A DNA stretch of 64,000 nt from an uncultured Clostridia bacterium (GTDB lineage Bacteria > Bacillota > Clostridia > Christensenellales > UBA3700). Position 1 is the first letter of the stretch. The number at the start of each line of letters is the position of its first letter. The stretch spans positions 1 to 64,000 of the forward strand of contig CAMBZZ010000001.1 in NCBI GenBank assembly GCA_945872615.1, given 5' to 3'. Positions 1 through 8,200 of the stretch are shown piece after piece. The translations under genes and the position numbers were made by a program. The notes beneath the pieces were generated by a model. That model did not search any database, was not told the DNA's origin, and saw only the letters and a program-made list of their open reading frames with translations.

Positions 1-55
1 CGATTCATACGCCATTCTTTAACTTGTAATAGTGTCCATAAAAACAAACAGCAGT
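1..55. mobile_element. Right-end fragment of a second, related integrative element
   Basis: The start of the window matches the right end of the 14.8 kb element. CGATTCATAC is followed after exactly 20 nt by AGTGTCCATAAA, both here (1-10, 31-42) and at 15033-15074. In the complete element a GT core follows the half-site start by 23 bases; here too a GT lies 23 bases after position 31 (54-55). I infer the end of a sister element inserted in the 5' part of the same recombinase gene. The distal 11 bases of the half-site do not match well, so the exact junction (about 42 to 55) is uncertain. Confidence 0.6.
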
Positions 56-262
56 TATTTATGCTAGGTACAGCAGCGATAGCCAAACCGAGCAGTCTAT
101 TGAAGGACAACTTCGCGTTTGTCAGGACTATGCCAAAAGCAATGACATACTAATCGTCGATACCTATATCGACCGAGCAATGACGGGAACGAACGATATG
201 CGCCCCGACTTTCAGCGTATGATAAAAGACAGCAACAAGCGTCAATGGGACTACGTTTTGGT
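42..262 (+). pseudogene. N-terminal fragment of an interrupted serine recombinase
   Basis: The frame encodes KQTAVIYARYSSDSQTEQSI and continues to DYVLV. This is the start of the resolvase domain of large serine recombinases, with the catalytic serine in the YARYSSD motif. A stop (39-41) lies just upstream in frame, so no start codon is present in the window; the 5' end seems to have been replaced by the element end at 1-55. The frame breaks at the GT core at 261-262, where the 14.8 kb element begins. The rest of the protein resumes at 15086. Joining the two parts through the GT gives an uninterrupted DYVLVYKLDRFSR, the second conserved motif of the family. The insertion separates the active-site serine from the conserved arginines, so the protein is inactive. 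It was presumably the integrase of an older mobile element. Confidence 0.85.
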
Positions 263-285
263 TGTTACACATTTTTATGGACACT
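261..285. other. attL: left junction of the 14.8 kb element
   Basis: Host recombinase sequence ends in ACTACGTTTTG, followed by the shared GT (261-262) and the element half-site TGTTACA...TTTATGGACACT (263-285). The half-site is the inverse of the right-end half-site. Positions 272-285 are also an exact inverted copy of positions 31-44. Confidence 0.8.
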
Positions 286-401
286 TTTTATTCAACAATA
301 CTACCGCCCGATTTATCGCCTTTCGTCTTCGTTTTGTAGCACAGTGAAAAGCGTAAGTCAACGGCAAAAATAATTGCTGAAAACATCCAAAATATATCAA
401 A

Positions 402-437
402 AGCCAAGGAAGATTATCTCAACCTTGGTTTTTTTTA
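402..437 (+). terminator. Rho-independent terminator at the left end of the element
   Basis: CCAAGG (404-409) and CCTTGG (423-428) form a stem followed by eight T residues. No complete gene lies upstream, so it probably shields the element from transcription entering from the interrupted recombinase. Apart from this hairpin and the conserved leader after it, I see nothing in 286-592. Confidence 0.65.
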
Positions 438-467
438 TTTTTCAAAAATGTATTTACAATTAACAAC

Positions 468-592
468 AACGCAATAATTTTTGCGTTTTCGTTGAATTCC
501 GTAATGCTAACATCAAAGCAAAATACATCTATCTTTTCCCGGTGCTACTTCCGTTTTTGCCGAAAGGCGGAATAAATCGGAGGTAAATAAGA
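468..592 (+). promoter_or_regulatory. Conserved leader of the sigma-like gene (copy 1)
   Basis: This 5' region is shared with the leader of the paralogous gene at 17693-18310. Bases 531-568 are identical over 38 positions to 18338-18375 on the other strand. Upstream, the blocks AACGCAA.AATTTTTG and TTTTCGTTGA also match. The core contains GCCGAAAGGC, a 3-bp stem with a GAAA tetraloop, and is followed by the ribosome binding site CGGAGG. Conservation outside the coding region implies function: an operator for the sigma-like protein or a cis-acting RNA. Confidence 0.6.
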
Positions 593-1213
593 ATGGAAAA
601 AGAAAAGAATGCTTTTAGCATTTTCAAAGAAGAAATCTCTCAAAACAACGTACTTGCTATGTCAGAGTTAATAGCAATGGCTGAAACGCGCTTTCTCATA
701 GGATATATGGGAAGCCCTATGCAGAAAATGCACGCAGATTTATATGTGGATATACTGCACAAAAATGAATTAGGATATGCATTCAGTGATAGTTACGACT
801 TAGTCCAAGAAGGTGCGTTGTACCTTTGCGAACATTACGGCAAACACTTGAATGACATAATAGGCTATTCAAAGAAAGGCAAGCCCATTACTATAGAGAT
901 TGCTTGTTGCAAGAAAATGATGAAGCTGATGAATCGAAAAACACGCGACAACTACCGAAACGTATGTTACGATGCTTTAACGCCCCTATACGACGAATTA
1001 CAAGAAGAGACGACACAAGACTATACCGTCTATGACAAAATCGTAGAAAACCTTAATTTGACGGAAAATATGCGCATTGCTTTGGAGTGTCGTATAAAAG
1101 GCTTGAGCTTTCCCGAAATAGGTAGGGTGCTTAATAGAGCACAATCCACCGTGTTCGAATACTTCATAAAAATGCGACAGAGGTATATGATGATTTATGA
1201 AAAAAGCCAGTAA
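593..1213 (+). CDS. Sigma-like / helix-turn-helix regulator of the element
   Basis: A 206-residue protein with a predicted helix-turn-helix near the C-terminus (LSFPEIGRVLNRAQSTVFEY, about 170-190), as in region 4 of small sigma factors. The middle segment SYDLVQEGALYLCEHYGKHL matches the paralogue encoded at 17693-18310 (YDIAQEAMLFLCQHMGKRL) and resembles a region-2-like helix. The start at 593 is set by CGGAGG 10 nt upstream. It is the first gene inside the left end and reads inward. A role in controlling element genes is an inference from position and fold. I do not recognise a named family; phage-type sigma regulators are the nearest comparison. Confidence 0.6.
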   Translation: MEKEKNAFSIFKEEISQNNVLAMSELIAMAETRFLIGYMGSPMQKMHADLYVDILHKNELGYAFSDSYDLVQEGALYLCEHYGKHLNDIIGYSKKGKPITIEIACCKKMMKLMNRKTRDNYRNVCYDALTPLYDELQEETTQDYTVYDKIVENLNLTENMRIALECRIKGLSFPEIGRVLNRAQSTVFEYFIKMRQRYMMIYEKSQ

Positions 1214-1253
1214 CAAAAGTGATTTTATGAAATCGGCAAATAACACCCCAATA

Positions 1254-1268
1254 GGTGCTTGACATATA
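1254..1268 (+). repeat. 15-bp direct repeat flanking the cargo, copy 1
   Basis: GGTGCTTGACATATA occurs here and at 11463-11477 in the same orientation. The two copies bracket exactly the six-gene cargo operon. The second copy lies in the large inverted repeat of the putative origin. This copy has only a short CACC-CCAATA-GGTG hairpin beside it. Confidence 0.6.
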
Positions 1269-1299
1269 AGATACTATGTTATCGCATGTTATCTATTTA

Positions 1300-2040
1300 T
1301 TAAACAATAACGTTCTTATATATCTTTGCGTAATAATCGATCAATTCTTCATTGAGTTTTTCCGTCACGCACTTATACATAAATCGATTTCTTGCTTTTA
1401 TCATTCCATAAATAAAATTTCGATCTCCCCAAAGAGGACGCTCTATATCAATAGCACATTGTAATTTACCATGATTAAAAATGAAATTAGCCATGTTGCA
1501 ATCAGTTAAAACAAAGGCACTTTCAGTTAACTCCGGTACAATATCAAAATCTGCAAGCAACTCTGCTTTTAGTGCCGAATTGGTCTTGTCTATTAAAGAC
1601 TTTAAAAAGGAAGACCATGAGGTATGTTCCGATTTCCCGTATTTATCCATAAAGCCAAAAGCAGAAGATTTAATATGAGCTACTCGTTGAATGAAAGATA
1701 CAACCTGCGACAATATTGTTGTGTCGCAATCTTTATTATAAAATACTTGTCCGTCTTTTTTCTCTTCTTCTAAAACGACAAAGTCATCAATAAGTTCGCC
1801 CTTATCGTATATTTTATCTATTTTAACCACAGGGAAATTATTCTTGATTAGAATATCGTGCGAAAACTTTTCAATATAATAAGATTCGTCTATAGTTGGG
1901 TTATTATAGCTTGCTCGCGCAATTTTTATAATCTTATTCCCTTTGCTAAATATATAATGTTTCTCGCTATAATTGAAAGGCACATATCCCAGCGAGATCA
2001 AATTATTATAGTATGGTTCTTTTTGAGGTTCATTCTTCAT
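1300..2040 (-). CDS. APH-like small-molecule kinase
   Basis: About 246 residues from the ATG at 2040, which I prefer to the longer frame start at 2073 because it gives a short overlap with the upstream gene, as elsewhere in this operon. The C-terminal half has the signature of aminoglycoside phosphotransferase-like kinases: LTDCNMANFI keeps the catalytic Asp and the Asn five residues later, and AIDIERPLWGD fits the metal-binding Asp motif. The usual His before the catalytic Asp is replaced by Thr. The N-lobe is divergent. It is the last gene of the cargo operon. The substrate is unknown; given the neighbours, a sugar or nucleoside is more likely than an antibiotic. No strong ribosome binding site is seen, so translation may be coupled. 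Confidence 0.65.
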   Translation of the reverse strand: MKNEPQKEPYYNNLISLGYVPFNYSEKHYIFSKGNKIIKIARASYNNPTIDESYYIEKFSHDILIKNNFPVVKIDKIYDKGELIDDFVVLEEEKKDGQVFYNKDCDTTILSQVVSFIQRVAHIKSSAFGFMDKYGKSEHTSWSSFLKSLIDKTNSALKAELLADFDIVPELTESAFVLTDCNMANFIFNHGKLQCAIDIERPLWGDRNFIYGMIKARNRFMYKCVTEKLNEELIDYYAKIYKNVIV

Positions 2041-2794
2041 TTTTCTTATAAATTTTATTTTTATCCATAACACTCTGTAAAAGAGTGGTATCTACGCCGT
2101 GTTCGTTGCCTTGAGCTGTGATTGAGGCAATGTCCTTTGGTAAGCAACTACCGCCATAGCCTCGGTTTTCTTCATAAACAAATGTATGACTTGCACCAAT
2201 TCTTGGGTCTGCGATCCAGATCTCTCTGGCTAAATTATAGTCTGCTCCGAGAGATCGTGCTATATCATACATTTCATTACAGAAAGTCACCTTGGTTGCC
2301 AAGAATGCGTTCTCCATATATTTTGCCATTTCCACAGTCTTAGCATCGGCTTGATAAATGCGCACGTTAGAATTTATAACTGTTTGATATGTCTTAATAG
2401 CTAAATCTATGCCATTTTTAGTTCCGCCAAATGACAACCATGTTCTATCATTCAAATCAGCAAACGGATGAGCAACCGTTTCGCCATAATATTCTGGTTG
2501 AAAGACTATTTCTTTACCGATCTTTTTCATCATCTCATCGGTAAAGCCAACGTAAACGGTAGACCTTAAAACGATTAACGGCACATTTAACCAATTTAGC
2601 ACTTCTTCAACAATACTTGTATCGCAATGCCCATCTGCTCGCTGTGGAGTGGGAACACATACGAATACTGTATTACAACTGTTGATTTCCTCTTGTGAAC
2701 CTATATTAAGACATTTATCGTATAATATAGCATTTTTGAATAAATTGTGCATGGCTTTGCCAACATGTCCGTATCCAACAATTCCAATTTTCAT
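2030..2794 (-). CDS. Short UDP-glucose/GDP-mannose dehydrogenase-family protein
   Basis: A 254-residue protein with an N-terminal Rossmann motif (GIVGYGHVGKA, about 4-14), the VCVPTP segment, and the catalytic-cysteine motif GYGGSCLPKD (Cys about 217). These define the UDP-glucose/UDP-ManNAc dehydrogenase family, which oxidises C6 of a nucleotide sugar with NAD. The protein ends about 35 residues after the active-site cysteine, so the C-terminal NDP-sugar-binding domain of the usual 400 to 450-residue enzymes is missing. The active-site segment KYMENAFLATKVTFCNE is intact. Either the domain is supplied by another protein or the substrate is smaller. It begins 4 nt after the LOG-family gene and overlaps the kinase gene by about 11 bp. 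Confidence 0.8.
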   Translation of the reverse strand: MKIGIVGYGHVGKAMHNLFKNAILYDKCLNIGSQEEINSCNTVFVCVPTPQRADGHCDTSIVEEVLNWLNVPLIVLRSTVYVGFTDEMMKKIGKEIVFQPEYYGETVAHPFADLNDRTWLSFGGTKNGIDLAIKTYQTVINSNVRIYQADAKTVEMAKYMENAFLATKVTFCNEMYDIARSLGADYNLAREIWIADPRIGASHTFVYEENRGYGGSCLPKDIASITAQGNEHGVDTTLLQSVMDKNKIYKKNEE

Positions 2795-2798
2795 AATT

Positions 2799-3362
2799 TT
2801 ATCCTCTGTACTTTATTCCGTGATGATACCTTGTATAGATATCCAAATATTTTTCTAAAATTTCAATGGCTTGTTGAGGTGTTTCAACAGCATATACTTT
2901 ATCATCTACCGATTGATAGCGTTCTCTAGAATCCAACTTCCTTCCTGCGAGTTCGCTACTCCAACCATCCACATTGGTATAAGCGATTACCAATCTAAAA
3001 AGCGACCAGGCAAGCGCCATTTCGGAAAGCGTACCGCTTCCGCCACCAATAGCGATTACACCATCTGCACTGACAACCATTCCGTTTCTCATAACATCTA
3101 TGCCAGTAGGTACAATAATGTCGGCAAAATGGTTTGCATCTGTTCTATCAAAAGATGGGATAATCGCAATAGTATCGCCGTCTTGATATTTTGCAGAGGA
3201 TTTTGCACCTTGAAACACAGCCTCCATAACGCCACCCAAACCTCCGCTTTGAACTCTATATCCGGCATCTACAAGGGCTTTTCCTGTTTCAAATGCAAGC
3301 TTGTATTTTAAACCGTCTTTTTCTATTTTTCCGTCGCCAATTACGGCAATAATCTTTTTCAT
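2799..3362 (-). CDS. LOG/SLOG-family protein (TIGR00725-like)
   Basis: A 187-residue Rossmann-like protein. The motifs SGGLGGVMEA (about 39-48) and IGGGSGTLSEM match the phosphate-binding loops of the LOG/lysine-decarboxylase-like family. LOG enzymes release a base from nucleoside monophosphates. Related SLOG domains in defence systems bind or process nucleotide signals, so this could be either a nucleotide-processing enzyme or a sensor. Length fits a stand-alone family member. It overlaps the end of the 637-residue gene by 4 bp (ATGA arrangement), which argues for translational coupling. Confidence 0.75.
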   Translation of the reverse strand: MKKIIAVIGDGKIEKDGLKYKLAFETGKALVDAGYRVQSGGLGGVMEAVFQGAKSSAKYQDGDTIAIIPSFDRTDANHFADIIVPTGIDVMRNGMVVSADGVIAIGGGSGTLSEMALAWSLFRLVIAYTNVDGWSSELAGRKLDSRERYQSVDDKVYAVETPQQAIEILEKYLDIYTRYHHGIKYRG

Positions 3363-5272
3363 ACGTTCTGCTCCTTAATTTTATATGTTTGAATAATTAA
3401 TATACCTTCCTCACGGGTATTTATGAGTTCAAAATCAACCGCCATTCCGCTTGATTTAATTTTACTGAAATCTGTTGTCGGTGTTTTAAAAAACACCAAT
3501 TCGTCCTTCTCCAAAGGGACATTATTTACACTCAAATTTTCGCCTTGAATTTTTATTAGCGTCAAACGATCAAAGTAAAATTTATTATCCGAAAACTGAT
3601 AGACTTTGGCAGGAATATTAAAATTAAATTTATCTATCGAGCAGGAAATAATGATGCGTTCCGTTTCGTTATCGATAATCGAACTATTTGCAGTTTTTAA
3701 TGCCCGATCGATGTCTGAACAACATTCTATTACCTTACCTCCATTACGTTGGAACAACGAAATAGATTGTTGAAAAATACGCTTATATTTTACACCGATT
3801 AAATTGTTTAAAATATGATAATGAAAATTTTTCCTTACATAATCAGCGCAATTTTTATTTTCCATTGAATCAAGATAGGCAATAAAATCATAAAACGTCG
3901 AAAAAACAAATGGCAAATCAAGATAATATCCTATCTCACGGCTATAGAAATAGTAGTCGTTCAACATTCCATAATGTGCGGCAAAATTTCTTAATACAAT
4001 AAGCCGTGACCCTAACTCGAGCGGGGCGTTTAGCTTGTTCAAAATCATAGACAATTTAGAATATGTATTATACACAGGTATTCCTAATTCAAATACAAAT
4101 TTCTCTTCAATATTTAGAAGTGCCTTTTGAACACCTTCACTTGCGCTTTTGTTAATTTCACGCATATCGGAAAAGTTTGCTCCGCAACAAAGGATCGTTA
4201 AGTTTTTATTTCTATAAAACTTAGGTTTATTTAGTTTAGAAAGCCTTTCCATATTCACATCTGAAATATCTTTTAACTCTGTTATATTGTTATGATAAAG
4301 ATATGCTACACCTAAAAACGGAGGGGCACTTTTACATATATCGCTAAATGTTTTTGTGTCATAGATTTTTAATACATAGTCCTTATCAAAATATTTTCCG
4401 ATATTACTTCCTTTATCAATAGTCATAATACACTTGTCCATCGTCATTTCAATTTGACCTGACACACAAAATCTTGGCGCTTTTACCCGTTCAGACAAAT
4501 CAAGCGAAAAACGCCGGGCGTTTTGATTTATCATTGTGATTTGAACGTCAGGATATATGAGTCCAAAGATGCTTTCAAGTAAATTCCCGTCATTATTTTT
4601 CTCTCGGATGTTCACTTCATAGTTATTCCGGAACGTATCGGTTAGGGCTTGTTCCAATGTGTTTCTGCGTTCATTTATGTCAGCACTTCCCATATTTCCC
4701 CACAGTGCTTTACCCCAAATATTCGCAAAATTGCAAATAAAAGATTTTGAATCCCTCTGTGATAAGACAGCGAGAACCATAATCAGCATTCCGGCAATCG
4801 TCAACTCACCATCCTTCACATAACAAATATCATCTGCAATCTTAGGGAAAGCCTGAATAAAAGACTCGTCAATGCGCATTGTATTGCTCAGGGGAGTTGA
4901 GATGAATGCGTGCAAATTGATATTTCTGAATCTTTCCAAAATCCAAGTATAATATGTGATACCATCCACAATTTTCTCGCTGCCATCGGCATTATAAATC
5001 GAATAGCAATTGTTTGCGAAACGTTCATAGAGAAAAGGGAATTGTTCTCGGAAAAGCCGTTGATCTATTCTTTCACTTTCCAAACTGATATCCGAAAAGT
5101 AAACATAGCGAAACCCACGTTCTATTTGAACGAGAGTAGCTGCCAACATTCCTTTTAAGTAAGACAAATCTTTCCCATTAACAAAATGCTTCTTGCTGTA
5201 ATATATTTGACTGATTGGAGCATTAAGAAACTCCAAAGAATGCAAATCATATATCGTTTTTTTAACACTCAT
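3359..5272 (-). CDS. Orphan protein with two RNxxxH (HEPN-like) motifs
   Basis: About 637 residues from the ATG at 5272, chosen over the longer frame because AAAGGAGCGAGAAC precedes it and it overlaps the upstream stop by 11 bp. I do not recognise the full-length family. Two R-N-x3-H motifs are visible: RFRNINLHAF (Arg116, His121) and VLRNFAAHYG (Arg428, His433), each in a stretch that looks helical. This spacing, one motif in the N-terminal third and one in the C-terminal half, resembles two-HEPN ribonucleases such as Cas13; the second also resembles Abi_2/AbiF proteins. No CRISPR array is present. The motifs could be coincidental in a scaffold protein of the glycan pathway. It lies between the large glycosyltransferase gene and the LOG gene in one transcription unit. 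Confidence 0.55.
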   Translation of the reverse strand: MSVKKTIYDLHSLEFLNAPISQIYYSKKHFVNGKDLSYLKGMLAATLVQIERGFRYVYFSDISLESERIDQRLFREQFPFLYERFANNCYSIYNADGSEKIVDGITYYTWILERFRNINLHAFISTPLSNTMRIDESFIQAFPKIADDICYVKDGELTIAGMLIMVLAVLSQRDSKSFICNFANIWGKALWGNMGSADINERRNTLEQALTDTFRNNYEVNIREKNNDGNLLESIFGLIYPDVQITMINQNARRFSLDLSERVKAPRFCVSGQIEMTMDKCIMTIDKGSNIGKYFDKDYVLKIYDTKTFSDICKSAPPFLGVAYLYHNNITELKDISDVNMERLSKLNKPKFYRNKNLTILCCGANFSDMREINKSASEGVQKALLNIEEKFVFELGIPVYNTYSKLSMILNKLNAPLELGSRLIVLRNFAAHYGMLNDYYFYSREIGYYLDLPFVFSTFYDFIAYLDSMENKNCADYVRKNFHYHILNNLIGVKYKRIFQQSISLFQRNGGKVIECCSDIDRALKTANSSIIDNETERIIISCSIDKFNFNIPAKVYQFSDNKFYFDRLTLIKIQGENLSVNNVPLEKDELVFFKTPTTDFSKIKSSGMAVDFELINTREEGILIIQTYKIKEQNV

Positions 5273-8200
5273 GTTCTCGCTCCTTTGCTTTTTCAAGCAA
5301 AATATCTTTTATCTTTTGTTTATAAGTTTCGCTGTATTTCCCAACGCGATTAACATTATTCGTGCTTGGTTCAAAATAATACAATATATAAGGAATATAC
5401 ACATTCTTCTTTGATTTTGCTATCATAGGAAGCATTATAGCAAAATCTGTATTTACATCTACAAACAATCCATCTATTTTGAGATCGTTTTCAATATTAA
5501 TGAAGTCAAACAATTTCCGCTTGAAGCACTTTGGGTGCAACCAAATATTGTCGCCGCCGCGTTCCCAGACACGTTCAAAGGAGTATATTTTATAAGTTTT
5601 AAGAGGTTTGTCATAGCGTATGCAATTACCGCAAGTTATCTCCGCACCATTATGGAACTCATTTACGATTATCTCAATCGCTCGTCGATTCACAAGATAA
5701 TCGTCATTGTCCAGATTGATTACAATACAGTCAGGATTCAGAATAATATTTTGCATGACAAAAACAAAGTTTTCGAGTTCACCGACCTTAGTATCGTTGA
5801 ATACGGATATAACCGTTTTGCTCTTGAAATAATTGTCGTAACGTAAAATACAGTCCGCATAATCAGCACTCTCATTTTGCGAAGCGTCATCAACATAAAC
5901 GACGGAAAAATTCTGATAAGTTTGAACCTTTAGACTGTCAAACATTCTTTTTAGTCTTTCAGGAGGAGTATTATATCCCCGAATATAAACCACGACGTCT
6001 GCAGTTGTTGTCTGCAACCAATCTTTTTTGTCGCCCGTAAGATTCACTTGGTTGTATTGCATATCCGGGATTTGATTTTGTTCAACCCTTCTTTCCGCAT
6101 AGGAAATGAAATTGACTTCGTGTTTTTTGCGATTTTCAGGATGAATAAACCAAACATTCCTATCAGATAGACGAACACTGTCTTTTGGTTGCAAGCCTTT
6201 ATCCAATGCTCTGTGCCAAGGCGATTGGACGACGCCGTCTATCATTTGATTTTTGAGCGGAAGCATATTCTTCAACCTATCTAATGCCAAAAAACAAGTG
6301 CGGACTTCCGTTCTACAACCATAAATGGGATTGCTGTCTGCTTTTTTTGCAATAGAAAGCGATACGGTTACGGCACCGTTTTTCAGTGCGGTTAAACCAT
6401 CTATAAATCCATTCACATCTTCGTTATGATAAAGAATATCGCTGTCTGTCTGGAAAACATATTTCGTCTTAATGTTTTCAAAGCCGCAAAGAGTTGCGTA
6501 TAATCCTTGTCCGTTTGCGCAATGCCCCTCCGTGCTTTCTACACCAAAATATTTTATGTATAAGCTTTTAATTCTTTCGTCATCGGTTTCAGCATAGACA
6601 ATGTCGTCAATAAGCCCGTTTGACTTTGCCCGCTGCAATTCCGTCCGCAAAGTTTCTTCATCATCAAAATCATACCTTCTCACTCGTTCAGAAGTCCATG
6701 TTAAATCGGCGACAACTACTTTACGGACAAATCTACCGCCCTTTTCGAGGCTACCGACAATATGCGAAATATTTCGATAAACAGACCTATATTCCATAGG
6801 ATTGGTTTTAATCAATAAAGATAGATTATCAAAAACTTGCGACTCAGATATTTTTTTACAGTCGAATATTATATGTTCCGATATAGGCATGAGAGTGTCC
6901 AGATCCGCTCCGTCGCCTTCAACAATCTGTTCAACACGCAACCCATATTTGCTGAATAAATTTCTATAAAACTCTATCGGTCGATGATATTCTTTTCGAA
7001 TCTTGCTATTTTCCGCAGAGTGCTTTTCAAACACTTCGGAAATATGATAATTTCCCTGTAAACCCGTAGTTCTTAGTTCAGTGTTTTGAACACTATTAAA
7101 AAATGGATTGCAGACGCTTATTATTGCTCGTCCGTTCAATTTTAAAATTCTGACTATATTGCGTACTACTTCTTCCGCAATTTCGTTATCGATGCAACAA
7201 AGCACAAGATTACTTATCACCAAATCGTAATCCGCAGAGGGAATATCTTGGACAAGTTTATAAACAGTAACCGAAGGGTTTGCGCGTTTGATGACGGTGT
7301 CCAAATCGATATCGAAAACACTTACGTCGTAGTTTTCTGAAAGCGTATTTGCAATTTTACATTTTCCTGCACCATAGTCTAAGATTTTTTCGGGATGATA
7401 CTGTTTGACTAAGTTTATAATTTTCCCGTCATGTAAATCTTCTTTGTAGCGCTTATCGACTACCTTCTTAAATAACTCGCAACCATCGTCCAAATACAGA
7501 CTGTCACCTTGATAGTAGCGCTGTATTAACTGTTTAAAATCCTCATCGCTTAAAAAGGGATACCGCAACAGTTCATACGCCCTGTCGACTGACTTATCAT
7601 ATTTCTCTGTATCGAACGGCAAAAATGATTTCCCGTAATCGATCAGCTTCAATTTGCCGTTTGCCACAACAAAATTGCATGTCTTAATGTTGTCGAACAC
7701 GCAACCGTTTTTCTTTAAAAATCGTAAAAGGTCTATAAACTGCCGTATATGTCCGCCATGATAAGGTTTTGATTTTTCATAGGGATATCTGATAATATCA
7801 ATGCCGTCAACCTGAAAATACTTCAACGGATACAAGGCTTCACATTCTTCAAACGTTTGCCCGATTGTTTTAAGATAATTGAGATTTTTTAATGGTTTAT
7901 AGAAGTACTTATAGACATAAGCGCCGTCGGTAAATACTGCGCCTTCGCCGCCACTCCCCAATAATTTTAAAGCATCGTGTGATACTGAAAATTTCTTCTC
8001 TATTTTTGCCTTTATTTCGTTAATATTTAGCAATTGCGACTGAATATGCAGTTTGTAATTCAACGACTCAAAAGCACAGGCAACCTTATTAAACTCCAAA
8101 TATACGGAGGCTTCTTTGATAAAAGCCTGCAAATTTCCGTCTGAAAACAATTCAGAATATTTAAAGTCGTTTATAATAGAAAGCAACCCTTGAATCCTTC

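Noticed and set aside
2740-5160. Short plus-strand frames within the cargo operon (for example 2871-3311, 4910-5158)
   Set aside because: They are shadows of the overlapping minus-strand genes and lack start signals.
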